Assembly: GCF_001619985.1 (NCBI RefSeq)
Contig: NW_017264196.1
Coordinates: 1,488,001 to 1,552,000, forward strand
Direction of reading: 5' to 3'
Source of the DNA: Xylona heveae TC161
Lineage: Eukaryota > Ascomycota > Xylonomycetes > Xylonales > Xylonaceae
Length of the DNA stretch: 64,000 bases
Shown here in pieces: positions 23,393 through 35,800 of the stretch. A program made the position numbers and the translations under genes. Below the pieces are notes generated by a model, which was given only the letters and a program-made list of their open reading frames with translations, searched no databases and had not been told where the DNA came from. Numbering within the stretch: position 1 is the stretch's first letter; each line of letters starts with the position of its first letter.

Positions 23393-24556
23393 ATGACTCT
23401 GGACTACCGTAGCAACCGTGATTCACCTCTACAATTCTGTCACTCGGCTACCATGTTCAAGCGGTTGAACTACATGTTCGGAATCAAGCTCTCTCTCATT
23501 TATCGTGTCTCATCCTTACAGTTCCACCCTTTATACAAACGAATCCTCAGCCATACTCGTAATATCGATTCAGGACTCAGCCAACGTATAGACTGCAGTG
23601 CGGAGCGGTGGGGCCCCCAAAAGCGCGTGGAATCAATTATTCGACGATGGAAAGGCAACATGTGAGTAGAACTCTCCATAGCTTCAGTGAGATGGATGAC
23701 GGATAGGACGCGTTCACAGCTGGGACAACGAAACCACCTTCTACCCAGAATCAGATTTTTGGAAATGCACTCTTCCTATCATGACAAACACAAGAAATTT
23801 CTGGGCCATTCTCTACGATAAATCCCGCGCCACAAATACATTTCCCGAGCGCTTTCACCAGTCTCTGCCCATCCTCACTAATTAAGTTCATGATAGCGAG
23901 CATCAATCTGCCGTGACCTTAGCTATAGTCATCCATACGGGGCTTCTATGTTGTACTCTGGAGCTGACAATCTCTGACAGGTCCAGCACGGTAGTGCTCT
24001 CCCGGAAAATGCACACAGGCGTTCTCCGAACAGTCAAGGCCATGGGCAGAACCTGCATCCGTCTACTCAACTAGTCGACAAGCTACACAATCTCTATGCC
24101 AGAGCTCATGAGCTCAAACTAAATATCCAGTCGGTCAATAGGAAATACAATGTTTTGAAAAGGAGAACAGAAGAACGGGCGCAGAGGTTGCTGCAAGCGT
24201 CTCATCCAAAGGCGCAGATGTACATCAGCATGATACCGGCCGTTCCTCTGAGGAATGGGGAGAGAGCGTCTGGCCCATTTCATGATACATTTCTCAACGA
24301 CGATTCCGAAAAGCCAATATATGTCGATATTGAGAGCGATCCAAACAGTGTAGACGATTATCTCTTTACCGAGATGCGCGCATCGGCGACAATCTCGCAA
24401 GCGGCGGCATTGGAGCTTGCTGCTGTGGAGGTCGAGGCGGAGACATTATTACTGCGGATAAGCTTGGGGCGAGAGGCATACGACCACCGCGACTGCAGAG
24501 TGTGCAGCGGCAGGCTGCGGCTGGACCCGAAATACGACCCTCTTCCACACCGGTGA
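23393..24556 (+). CDS. Possible multi-exon gene, unrecognised; only the last exon is reasonably supported
   Basis: Not recognised. The best part is an open stretch 23981-24556 preceded by a good acceptor (branch-like GCTGAC and CTGACAG). It encodes LVDKLHNLYARAHELKLNIQ and following residues likely to form a coiled coil, then an acidic middle, an Ala/Glu helix and the end CRVCSGRLRLDPKYDPLPHR. Upstream, an ATG-started frame 23393-23665 and a further open stretch at about 23705-23880 (containing HSWDNETTFYPESDFWKC) also look coding-like. I could not find splice sites that join all three in one frame. It may be one gene with splicing I cannot resolve, two genes, or a decaying gene. Start and exon structure are uncertain. 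Confidence 0.3.
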
Positions 24557-25102
24557 TGGTGATTCATATTTGCGGGAAGGTTGATGAGTAGAAATAGGCT
24601 TCTCGATTGAGCTCGTTCGAAAGTTTCGGAAAATTGCTTCGGCAGAGCTTGTATGGCCGATTTGAAATTCTCAAATTGAGTTCATGCAAGGGTTTGAGCT
24701 TTTGCGATTTCATGAGGAAAGTGAGGCTTTTGGCTTCGCCAGATGGAAGCCTCTGTGCGCAAAATTGTACTGCATCAGCGGACTGATGCAATTGTTGTCA
24801 TTTGACGAAGGGCCCACGATCCTGAGGTGGGTTTAGAACAAGCTGATATTCCGCGCTGAAAGCTCTCTTATTGCTCAGATCGAGCTCTTGCATTTCAAAT
24901 ATGTTCGGTCTCAACCTTCATCAAGCTCTGTGCATGTAGAAGATGTATTGAATGGGCGATTCGCCGTGGAGAACTTTAGAATCTTGCCGGCTTCGAATCA
25001 TCGCAGATTTCAAACCTGCACTTGTCCGTTAATGCATGCTGCGCAATCTTAGCTTGACGCATACCATCTCAAACCAATTCTCAACGCCGATGGACATGCT
25101 CT
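24557..25102. other. Convergent spacer before use1
   Basis: 546 bases with no gene; it should contain the 3' region of use1. Confidence 0.5.
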
Positions 25103-26128
25103 TTAAAACCTGAGTTTTGGCATAACAAAGACAATGGCGAATGCGAGGATCATCAATCCCGTTATCCAGGCGTACATGAGCATCCGTCCCCACCAGCCTT
25201 TTCCTTCAGTCATCCGTCGGAGAGTCCCCATGCGCTTTTCAGCAGCCTCCATCGATGACACATTTTTCTCCAGTCCTTGTCCGGCTCGATCTAGAATTTC
25301 CTTTTCCGCTTCTAACGATTGGCCAAACCGCAGTGAACTGGCCTTCAGCGCCTCAGCCATGTTGAGCAGCGAAGTGGTAAGCGATTCCTGCTCTGTGCGG
25401 TTGTGGCTCAAGAGATTCTCGGTCTTCGCAGTTTGTGAAAGGGAGCTGCCTGTCGCCAAACCGCTATCCGTGGGAAGAGACACACGGCGACGTGATCGTA
25501 GAGTGTTTGAGGATTCTGCTCCGCCATTGTAATTTGCACGCTCCTTCTGATCCAAACCACCGAATTCCGCGTGTACCTCATTCTCTTTTTTTCCCCCGTC
25601 AGTCGGCCTGGGAAAGGCTTCGCGCTCGGCTTCGTCATCGCTATTAGTTTCGACTTCGTCTTCTTGCCATGCCTCATCATCAACCTGGAAGCCTGCTTTT
25701 AGCTTGTGCGTTTCTCAGGTATTTTTCTTGGGTAGTCCAATCATACCTGCCCCAGCTCGTATAAGCGCTCATTCAATTTCCTGATTAATTCGCGTTTTTG
25801 CGACAAATCTACTTGAGCGCTATGCTTTTTTGATTGTATCCTGACTGCCGAATTCTCATGCTCTAAGCGCAGTAGTAAAGAGCGAGCATATTCTAAATTC
25901 TATACAGGGAAAGAAGGTCAGACTACCACATCATACATATGAAGGAATGGCTGTGTTTTCTCTGGGACTACTAACTGCACCGATTTTGGTCCGCTCGTAA
26001 GGAGATCGGCTTAAATCCACGGGATTGTCGGGATGTAATATAACGCGTTCTAGACGAGAAAGCAGTCTGGTAAGATCTACTGATGCTGGACTAAGTCCCT
26101 GTGTGGCCGTTCGAGCATCTCTCGCCAT
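25103..26128 (-). CDS. use1: Use1-type SNARE for retrograde Golgi-ER transport
   Basis: Tail-anchored SNARE of the Sec20-Use1-Ufe1 complex at the ER. Exons are 26128-25976, 25899-25747 and 25684-25103, giving 295 residues. The start MARDARTATQGLSPASVDLT and the segment KIGANLEYARSLLLRLEHE (across intron 1) fit the family. A helical basic stretch (LSQKRELIRKLNERLYELG) and an acidic linker follow. The SNARE-like helix is NRTEQESLTTSLLNMAEALK through DRAGQGLEKNVSSMEAAEKR. The end, MYAWITGLMILAFAIVFVMP, is a single membrane anchor. In the second intron the acceptor TTCCAG at 25685 is chosen over an earlier GCAG because only it keeps the frame. Confidence 0.87.
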
Positions 26129-29100
26129 TGTTGGTCTATTTGTTCTCAACTAGGATCATGATAATGCTACGTTGAGCTTCGGGCCAACAGCAGCTGGTGT
26201 CATTGAAGGATGTGGCTAGTGCTTGCCAGGATCCCATGTGGCGCATCAGTAGCAGAACACAGCCACGGGCCCAAGCTTGCCAACCCAAACCAAGAGCTGA
26301 GCACAACGAATGATCCAAAATAGATAGCTATCTACTTCGTACTTCGTACATATATCATAATTTGAAATTTTTCGCTCATTTTTTCATCTCTTTCTCCTTT
26401 TTTCTCATAAGAATAACCGTTTTGCAATCTAGGAGATATGCTGGGTTGGGGATTTTACTGCGGAGCTGTCCGATTATTTGGGGTTTAATTGACATATTGA
26501 TATCACGCTTTCAATGTTTATGTATAAACCTACAAGAATGATCAAACAAAAAATCATTTAGGAGTTTTAGCTACGAGAAAATCCAAGCTGATACCCACTT
26601 AGACAGTCCTCATAATGCTATTTTTCTTCCTTCAAGGTTCCAATTTTATCACCCTCATAAGTTGGATGGGGGTATAGCCCCCATCGAGCTGCTCGGGCTA
26701 AAAAGTGTATCCGGTTAGCGCCTGCTTACATAACCAGTAAACATTTTCTCGCAGTATTTCTTCATGACCTGAAGCTCCAAACCCTTCTCTCAATCCAAGC
26801 ACGGAACAATGTCATCAGTGGCCTTTTCAGTGGCAAATGAAAGCGATAGGCTTCCGGAGTCAATGCGATGATCATTATATCATCCGTTGAAGAGAAATGA
26901 AATTGATTATTCCATCATCTGTCGTAAGCGGCACATTATTGCCAAAGGCAGATTATCGCAATGTCGATGAAACATCTTTTTGACGCCTTGTGTTCCTGTC
27001 AGGGGTCGACCTGAGCTGAAGTATGAGATCATGGGAATTCGCTGTGCTCGCTGTCGATCAGGGCATTCTGTGATGACCCCTGACGTCGGGACTGTGTCTT
27101 CCAGAAGTCTTCGAAAAGGGGGCAATGATCGCCAGCTCTTATCGTTCGGAATGCCAAGCTTGTTCACATATTCTGGACAGGTTTCCATCTTTGGTAAGTT
27201 TTATTCAATCTAATTTCATGAACCCTTTTGTCACAATTTCTACCATACTTGGACCCTGTCCTTGTGATGGTATACCTGGCACTCTGATGATCCAAAAAAT
27301 GCATAGTTCAACTGAGGTCAATGACCACTGAACGAAAAACCATTACCATCGTCTTTCGCTCCTATCTGATGCTATTGTCTCTGCAACACTCTTCTTCACA
27401 GCATTTTCTATGTTAAGTGCAAAAAGGCTAACATCTGCCTAGCTAGGGTTCTTCACCACCACGCACAGTATGTTCGTAGCTTAATCTGGGGAAGACGAAG
27501 GCAGGGCGATGAAGCATTGCTGCCCAATCCCCCACGTCTTTTCCTGCCCCCTTGTAGTGACTCTTTTTGGCAGGATGCATCATGCACAAGCCAGCCCTGG
27601 GTAGGACAACTCAGCGTCCCCACTGTGAAGACTTTAGTAGATGTGATCAATTATGAGCGTCGCCCTGCACGGAAGGATAAAAGGCTTCGCCGGCCACGCC
27701 CACGGTCATTTTTTGTGTGACCTTTTGTTGTTCACTCCGCAACGACTTCCTTCCAGAAACATTCTCGTCGACATATTCGGAAACCGTTTCCTGCTTCTCC
27801 TCAACTTCTACACCATCTGCTGTGTAATGAATGCGCGTCGTGCCTACGAATTTATACGTTTCTGAAATGCCTCATGACCGTTTCTGAATGTAAGTGGCGA
27901 CGATTGTAACGGCGACGAGTACCGAGGCCAGTGCACGTCGGCAGTAGCAAGAAGAGCACCTTCATCTGTGACCCGCAACGGAGATTACAAATTTCCTTGC
28001 CAAGGCGCAAAGTTATATTAAAACGCGGTATTCGCGGGTGTACGCCCTGAAAAGAGGTCGCAGTCAAGCATCATGCCTGGTTATTGAGCCCTTTGAATGC
28101 GGAAAACACGAGGCTCTCATGAGCGACATATGATGGGAGGACGTCATTTAGGGGTTTCGGTCCCCTACGCCGGCGAAACTCCGGCGGCTAAAGCAACCAA
28201 GCGAACATCAACAGGGCAGAGCAGCCGATCGCGGGTGAAATCGACGTGCAAACTCCATCTACATGATTGGCACCCATAGATCGACGATGTGACCGTCATG
28301 GAGATTGATCATCGATGGCAGGAAAAGGGGAAACAAGAGGAAGAGCAAGAAAAGTGGATCCTCGGCCAATATCTCTGCGCTTTCTGTTACGAGTACAACG
28401 TATTACTCTATTACACAGCCAAAGGTCAGGGATGTTGACATTCGTGTTGTGTTGCAATGGTCGGTGAGTCGCTGTGAGCCGTCCACGTCGGACGATGAAT
28501 TGCCTAAAAAGGGGGAGGGGGTGGGAACAACGTGCAGCCAAGGGGAAGCCAAGAGTGTGACGGTGACCAGTGGCTTGCTTCTTCGGCCGGCCCGCTCCAT
28601 CCCGTTGTATCCAATCCTTTTAGTTTCTGCTGTCGCGTGTCAAGCTTGTATCGCTACACTCTGCTTTCATTTGCTTCTTCTGCTGAGGAGGGGCTTGATG
28701 ACTGCGCCCTACTTGTGCAGTAAGTGCTGATACTGCATTCAAAACCCCTGCAAAGTCGCCAAAAAAGTCACTCTGAAGCCATGTGTCGTCCAACCACCAG
28801 CGATCCCTTCTTCCCCGAACCCTGGCACGTTGCGCGGCATGCAACCCCAGTCACCATCACGAAACGGGATTTACTGACTCTCGCTCGCATACACCCCCTC
28901 TTCTGGTCCCGCGCGAATTCTGTGTCTCTCTCTGCGCGCTTTAAGGACGCCCTTCCCCCCGCCCGCGGAGCCAGATGAACTTTTCCTTCTTCATCACAGC
29001 TTCTTTCTCTTTGAATCACACAGAGCTATATCCTCGGATGAACTGCTTCAGGTAGATCATTCATACGACAAACCATTTTATATCTTTTAGCTGCTATTTG

Positions 29101-30923
29101 ACCTTCCAAATACGCCAACATTTTCAAACCAAACGTCTCTTCTCTATTCCTTTCTTTCACCCTCGCAAACTATTTTATATTAGTTTCTGGGGTCGAGGTC
29201 AACCAATGATTGCATGAGTCCTTCTGGCCAGAGAATGATCAATCGTCGAAATTGCCGGAACGCCCGCATCAGGTAACGCCCTTTTTAAATATTTTCTATT
29301 ATTTTGATCTATTTCATATTGGTGGCCAACGGGCTGTTGCCGAACATTTATGTACTTTTTATCTTATATCTTTGCTTTTTCTTTTATTTTATTGTTCTGT
29401 TTCTTTTCTCTGCCCGGTAGGTTCCGGTTCGCAGTCCTGTCTTCCAATAAGGCCACCAAGTCCAGCTTGGACGAACAGGAGTCCACCATCTTTTCCGTTA
29501 ATCAGGAGTTATAGCCATGGATTATCAATACTCCCAGGAACCAGAGGACAATTTCCCCCCCCGGATCCCATTTAGGTTTTTCTTTTATGTTCTCGGCCCC
29601 AGCATCCCAGCAAGGACACAACCCATAGGACCACAGAGGACGACATTGGGCCGTACCTAATGGATCCAGTTCCATCAATCCTGTTCGTTTTGCATAGGTC
29701 GCTGGTTCCTGCCACGGCCGCCCAACTCGGAAAACCAATCCCTATATTTCCGAACCTGGACGTGTCTCATCGTGCCACTGCGCCGATTTGCTGGACCGGA
29801 GAGCTGGCCCATTGGCCAGCGCCTCCACTGCCTCGAGGATAGGTGCACACTCGCTGTAGGGTCGAGTGGACCCGCGGCAATTGAGTTGTCCGTCCTCCGC
29901 TGAGCTAGTCCTATTCACTGGCCAGCGAAAAGAGGTATTTAACTGAAATGCATTAGCTGCTGACGACCACGTCGCAGCGCTTCCCTGTTACTGGATCAGG
30001 CCGCTTGACTTTACCCTTTCTGGATTTTTTTTGCCGGACAACATGGACTGCAATGCCTTCGAGGTTTCTCTGGAGTATTTCTTTTTCTTCGTTTATCAAA
30101 AGGCCGTTTGCCTGGACATCTTTACCCTGGACCGCTTTCTCGTATCAAAAATGCCGTATTTGGATCCCATAGATGTACTTGGACCTCCGTTTTCTGGCCA
30201 ATGGAATATTTCAGCTTTGGAATTTTGCATTTTCCTTGCAGGATGATGCTAAGCCGCCTTGAATCTCACCTGGAATCCTGTGCAGTCGTGTCATTTACAA
30301 AATGTGCCGGCCGGACTGATACCGTTCAAGCGCATGAAATACGTAAGCTTTGTTATCCCAACATGTTTAACTTCGCTGTTCTTTGCTCTTCTCCGGGCGA
30401 AACGGGTGATATTGAGACTAACGATGCGATGAAGATGAAGATGAACAATGCGATGTCCCAAGTTGTTCCTCTGGCAACTTTGGTTCCGTTTTCTCCTTGG
30501 CTTAGTCGAACATTCAATCTCAACTTTATTTTCCCTGGAAATGAATTGCCTGGATTCCTGTGCCTTGCTTTGGATTTTTGACATGTGACCTACTTGGACA
30601 ACTCCGACGACTCCGCCCTGGAATTCTGGAATGAAAAGCAATCATCGAGAACCTAACTGAAGGTCTGTACTTGAAATACCTATATTACCATGTCTTTGCT
30701 AACGTAAATAATGGCAGGGCTTAGCTTAATCTTGTTCCTTTCTTTCTCTGCATTTTGCTTTTTCTGTTTAGGCGCAATGGTGTTCAAGTTGTCAAACATT
30801 TTTATGTAAAAGGGACCGTATACTGACCTTTCCCCCATAAACAGCTGTCAAGCGAAACAGGATATCCCTCGTATCTCCTCTCAGAGTTCTGTAAACTCAA
30901 AGTCCAGGTCTCAAGCGGCCAGA
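26129..30923. other. Long region upstream of the C2H2 factor: gene-free DNA plus a probable long spliced leader
   Basis: 4.8 kb without a supportable main gene. About 26129-28900 shows only short frames. About 29000-30923 looks like a transcribed leader of the C2H2 gene: T-rich stretches, several short upstream frames, and good GT..AG pairs (for example 29273-29420 and 30663-30717, the second with a GCTAAC branch-like site). Paired hairpin-like arms lie at 28151-28186. Transcription cannot be shown from sequence alone. Confidence 0.45.
30043..30246 (+). other. Upstream ORF (67 codons) in the C2H2 leader
   Basis: An ATG-started frame encoding 67 residues (starts MDCNAFEVSLEYFFFFVYQK) ends about 680 bases before the C2H2 start codon. 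It is rich in Phe/Leu/Asp and not recognised. It might act as a regulatory uORF or be chance; a possible intron (donor near 30175, acceptor CCTTGCAG at 30241) overlaps it. Confidence 0.3.
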
Positions 30924-32916
30924 ATGGATAGCCGGACATCAGAACAATCCGTGGATCAACCCAGCCAGGGATCCTTTTTCCAGGGGTGCCATTCATGGGA
31001 GCAAAGGCCGTTCCAGTTTGGATCCGTTTCTGCCGGAGAGAACTTTGACATGACCCTGGATCTTCGGCCCGTTGCCAGACAGAGCGCAGAGTTATCCTAC
31101 CCAAGTCAAACAAGGATGGATTCGGCCGTTCCTTCAAATGAGAACCTTTGGAACCCTTTGTCTACCGGAAGTTCAGGCCGTGGTGGAACCATTTCTACTT
31201 CCCGTTTGAACGGACATTTCTTTCCCACTCAGGATTCCAGCCGGATACAGACATTTTTCAATGAGGCTTCTCAGGGTTTTAATGCGCGAGAAGATGACTT
31301 TGCTGTCCCAGAGAACACGGATTGCTCATATGCACAGGTACGAGCGGATGCTAGCGAGAATGGGGATTTCCCTATGTTCGAGACTCCCTCTCAAGTCGGC
31401 CAAGACCCGCTGCGCCCTCTGTACAATGTCAATACCATGTGGCCATCCGCATCTCTCTCCACTGCTTCAGAGACCGAGACTATCTGTTCGCCGGTATATA
31501 ACTACGAAGCTCCACTGTCAAATTCGTACAGCGAGCTGCCAGGGCCGCTGAGCTTTTGGTCTCCTGGAGCACCGCAGTCGATTGACACTCTCAGCAGTAT
31601 TAGCGAGGCTCCCTCAATGAGCTCCCTGCAGCCAAGTGTTTCAAATATTGATTCAGAGAAGCTGGCGTCACCATTCTCGCCGCCTCAGGCTGACTTTGTC
31701 ACCCCTGCCTTTGGCCAAGCGGCAGATTTCTTAGCAATACAGCCTAGTTCAAGGAGGTCGTCATTCACACATACCGGCGACGTTTCAATCGAAGGAAGCG
31801 CGTTTGGCTCCCCTGGCCAGCCGTTGTTTGAAGACTTGAGTGATCCTAAGCCCATGCTCTCTCCCCGAGGAGTTCTTCAGCGCCAGCAAGCTGCTAGGCA
31901 GGTTATCCAGTTTCCTCCAGTGGAGCACTGTTCTAACATGTATCCCACCATCAGAATCTCAAAATCAGTGACCGGGAAGCCTCGGCCGGTCGTTTCGGCT
32001 GCACGGCACGTTGCTCGCTCCGTCCAGGATAATGTTTCGCGTCACGAGAGACAGGAGGATAGCGAGAACGGTCCAGCTCGAGACAATCCGCTATATCAAG
32101 CCGCGCCGCAGGCAGATGGTCTTTATCATTGCCCTTTTGAGGGTCAAGAGGGATGCGCTCACAAGCCTGCTAAATTAAAGTGCAATTATGAGTAAGTTCC
32201 ATAGTACTTTTACCTGATACCTGTCGCGACGATGACTGATCTATTTTTTGGCGGTTAGTAAATATGTCGACTCCCACCTTCGGCCGTATCGATGCAAGGT
32301 TGTCGCTTGTTTGGAATCTAGATTTTCATCGACTGCATGTCTTTTGCGACATGAAAGAGAAGCCCATGGGATGCACGGCCATGGTGAAAAGCCTCACCTA
32401 TGCTCGTATGAAGGATGTGACCGCTCAGTTCCCGGAAACGGATTTCCTCGTCGATGGAATTTGTATGACCACATGAAACGAGTGCACGATTACAAAGGCC
32501 CTTCTTCAACCGGGAGCACCTCCCCTGCAGCGTCGCCAGTCAGCGGCCACGCAAGCAATGTTCAACTTCAGGCCTCTCGCAAGCGGAAGGGCGCATCCAG
32601 CGTAGATGCCCATGTAGTCAAGCGGTCAAAGTCTGTCTCTTCGCGGGATTCTCGTCCGAGCACACCTGCCATGGCCGTGCACTTGGAAGCTCTTCAGACG
32701 GAGGAGGTAAGGCACCTCAAGGAAATGGAGGACCAATGGGCGCACCGGATATCTACTCTGCAAGGCCAATTGAATGTTCTCCAGGATCCCCAGGATATTT
32801 CCGGACATGAGCACCTTCGTGCGCAGATGGCCAGCCTCCAGAGCCTCGCAACGGAAATTCGGCGCCTCAGTCCACAGCAATCTACCAGTGAAGCCTACCG
32901 GTATGATCGTGGCTGA
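30924..32916 (+). CDS. C2H2 zinc-finger transcription factor
   Basis: Two exons, 30924-32191 and 32259-32916, give 641 residues. The first ~400 residues are Ser/Pro/Gln-rich and disordered, as in activation regions. A zinc-finger block follows at about 405-520. It begins YHCPFEGQEGC, then RPYRCKVVAC with STACLLRHEREAH, and then HLCSYEGCDRSVPGNGFPRR with WNLYDHMKRVH. The intron splits the codon for Asp just before KYVDSHLRPYRC. After the fingers come a basic patch (RKRKGASSVDAHVVKRSK) and a coiled coil (EEVRHLKEMEDQWAHRI) that could dimerise. The fungal family with PGNGFPRRWNLYDHMKRVH is common but mostly uncharacterised. Target genes cannot be told. Confidence 0.88.
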
Positions 32917-34325
32917 AGAAGGAAGCTGATCTTATTATGATGATACCAGTCCGGACAGGATTTTTCCGGAAGCCAAGATTCCATCAACCGAAAAGTTTCT
33001 GGAGAAGCTGGGATATCCAGGAATATAAACCGATATTTTTCTCCATCGCAATGGCTCTGGAATACCAGTCTAACCTCTCATTTTCTGGTTTGCCGGTTCT
33101 GAGGACTCCATCTGGGAATGTGTCCAATTTAAATCGGAGAACATGCCTGGGAATGGCCGCGTTTAATCGTCCATATTGGGTCTCCAGGTCCCATTTTCCA
33201 TTCAGGAGGGCCTCTTGAAACGAAGAATCTAAACAGCCGTTTATGGTCTCCGAATGGGGAAACGCGAGGAACCACAGCTGCTCCCGCAGTCAAGGCCGTT
33301 GGATCGAGGAACGCAAAGACTTGGCCATGTCTGTAGAGTCAAACGTATCCTTTACACAGAGAGGAATGAATTACGGCCAGGAAAGCACTTCTGCCTGCGA
33401 AGTGCGAATAGCAAGAGCTCGAATCGAATCACTTACCTTTAGGGGAACTATTTGATCAGCTGAGCAAATATACCTTGAACATATTTACATATGGAACGGG
33501 GAAGAAGGGGGTCAGAGGTGGAGTGGGGATTGAATAAATCTAGACTGACGAGAAGGAAAGAAAGAAGGCGGAGGAGCACATATAGAGAACATACCAAAGG
33601 ATAAACAAGTACATTGTATTACACTTTCGGGAAAAGCAATCGACAGATAGATAGACGCAGAAATAGACGTGTTTATTCCTATATTTCTTCCCCCGCCCCT
33701 TTTATTAGATTATTTTTCTCACAATGGTATTTTGTTTTTCTCGGTATATAACAAAGGACGATACGCGGACAGATAGCGTATAGGACTGATCAATTACACG
33801 TGTGTTGATGCGGAGTGCAGTCACATTTTATCAACCCAGTAGATGTATTTATTTAGTGTTCACAAGTCGACACACATACTCTCTCTGAGCTTAAGGACTA
33901 ATAATTCGTTATATCTCGCCCCGTTTCGGTTCTTCTCATTCCTTCATATTATACACGATGTATTTCGTCATTGTAATCCATTCTCTTATTTTATTTTTAT
34001 CTTATTTATTTTATTTTCGGTTTCGGTTTTGTTTTTCTTTCTTTTCTTTCTTCTTTAAGGGCCTCCTTTATGTATACATATCCCTCTCCATTGGACTCGT
34101 TCGACTTTGCCCTTCTCAACTCCTAGACCCTTCCGCATTCCTCCTCTTTCCGCTTCTTGTCCATTGACATGACACAATTCGTGTGCCATGCTATAGCGTA
34201 GTAGAGCGAAGTCCTAGCCAACTCCTCACTTCTCACTCCTATCGCCACGTTGCATAATCGCCACATCGCCACATTGCCGCCTCCAAACGGAATTATCAAC
34301 GCATTGAACCACCGGTACTCGAAAA

Positions 34326-34328
<3 letters not shown>

Positions 34329-34356
<28 letters not shown>
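34329..34356. repeat. A28 homopolymer
   Basis: Twenty-eight consecutive A in non-coding DNA. No retroposon body or target-site duplication is visible around it. Confidence 0.9.
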
Positions 34357-34743
34357 CAGAAACGTTTGAAAAAAGGATCGTCACATGAAATTCGGAAAAG
34401 TTGGAGGCGGTTGGGGTGGGGAAGAAGAAGTTGGCAACAGAACCGCGGGACGCTGTATGAATTATAACTCATTCATGGTATAGTATTTGAGTAGTGTTAC
34501 AGAGTATAGAGTGTACCATTGACATGACCATTTCCATAATTTATATTCCATAGCCCATATTTCGTAATCCATGAACTAGAAACCAGAAAGCAAAAGCCAC
34601 GGACCATAAACCTTGGGATATTCAACCATGAAACCAGAAACCGTTTACCATATAACATAAATTATAGTTTATTGGATAGGACATACCTCCGCACCATCTT
34701 CATTTTACTGAGTACATTAAAGGTAACTATCTTAAGGCAAGCT

Positions 34744-34769
34744 AAGGTAAGGTAAGGTAAGGTAAGGTA
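34744..34769. repeat. (AAGGT)5 tandem repeat
   Basis: Five AAGGT units plus one base. It shares the AGGTA core with the palindromic elements elsewhere in the window. Confidence 0.9.
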
Positions 34770-34848
34770 TTCATGTCACCTAACACTCACATCCTGTCTC
34801 GCGTTGTAATATGTATGTCACCAACAAGCACCAAGCACCTATCCCCTC

Positions 34849-34876
34849 GGGTTACAGGTTACGGGTTACGGATTAT
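34849..34876. repeat. Heptamer tandem repeat, GGGTTAC-like, four units
   Basis: Units GGGTTAC, AGGTTAC, GGGTTAC and the degenerate GGATTAT follow each other without gaps. The unit resembles but does not equal the usual fungal telomere repeat. Confidence 0.75.
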
Positions 34877-34933
34877 CACGGCTTAATAGTTCAATAAATC
34901 CAAGTGTGACGTACCATCTGCCTCGCACATGTC

Positions 34934-34957
34934 CCTACCTAAGGTAGGTAGGTACCT
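34934..34957. repeat. CCTACCTAAGGTAGGTAGGTACC palindromic cluster
   Basis: CTACCT and AGGTAG arms flank a single A, followed by a further GGTACC palindrome. It belongs with the GGTACCTACC-like elements at 17074, 40282 and 61321. Confidence 0.65.
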
Positions 34958-35781
34958 AGTATTCGATGAACACAAACTACATGTAAAAGATAACTTATAA
35001 GGACCAGGAACCCCCCTCCCCAAAAAAAAGCCAAAGCTAAAGCCCAAGCCCAAGCCAGGCCAACAATAGTAGAGCGAGCCCCCGCGGGGGGCGTGGGAGG
35101 GGAGGCGGGCAAAAGCAACGCAAGTGAACCCCGTGGTGACGACTCTCTAAGGAGTAGATATGCCACACTTGACACGCTTTGGGGGGGGAGAGAGGGGTGG
35201 GCCAGCTTAACTTGATATAGGGTAGGTCAGTAGTTTAAAATTGATGACGGAAGATGGATCCGTCCAATTATCTCTAGTAAAAAGTTTTCAGTGAAAGTGA
35301 ACCACAGGAAGAAAAAAGATGGGTCAAAGGGTAAACTATGCTTGACTCGAATGAATTAAAAACCATATGAGCCCCTCTCATTTTTTTATTTTTACTTGGG
35401 TGGTGGTGTTGTGTCTGGGAGTGAAGTTGAGACCAACGAGACACAGCGGTGTACCTTATTACTGTTAAACTACATGAAACAGGAAGTGGAAGTTACGGAG
35501 GTACTTCAGCCAATCGCGGGGGCGGGTTTCAAACGAGATACGGAGTAAATTTGCCACAGCGAGGCGCGATGCGCGGACGCGGGCAAACAGGTGGCGGATC
35601 AACCACACCAACACACCCAAAGAAGACGGGATTTTAGGGGACCTAAGTTTTACTTTTCCTTTTACTGCCATAGGTGAAGTAGCTCAGATATGGTTTGTGG
35701 AAAGTACATATACCTCATACATACTTGGGAAGGGAAGAAAAATCAAAGGGCAGTAGAGATGATATGATAGAACAAAGCTGA

Positions 35782-35800
35782 AGAGAGAGAGAGAGAGAGA
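35782..35800. repeat. (GA)n microsatellite
   Basis: About nine GA dinucleotides in non-coding DNA upstream of the Zn2Cys6 gene. Confidence 0.85.

Noticed and set aside
28305-28730. 141-codon open frame upstream of the C2H2 gene
   Set aside because: Composition is uneven (basic, then Leu-rich), no family resemblance, and it lies in a long spacer with many similar short frames.
34329-34356. A28 run as the tail of a retroposed element
   Set aside because: No element body, no target-site duplication and no related copy in the window; best read as a simple homopolymer.
34849-34876. Interstitial telomere
   Set aside because: The unit GGGTTAC differs from TTAGGG, only about four copies are present and they lie between normal genes.
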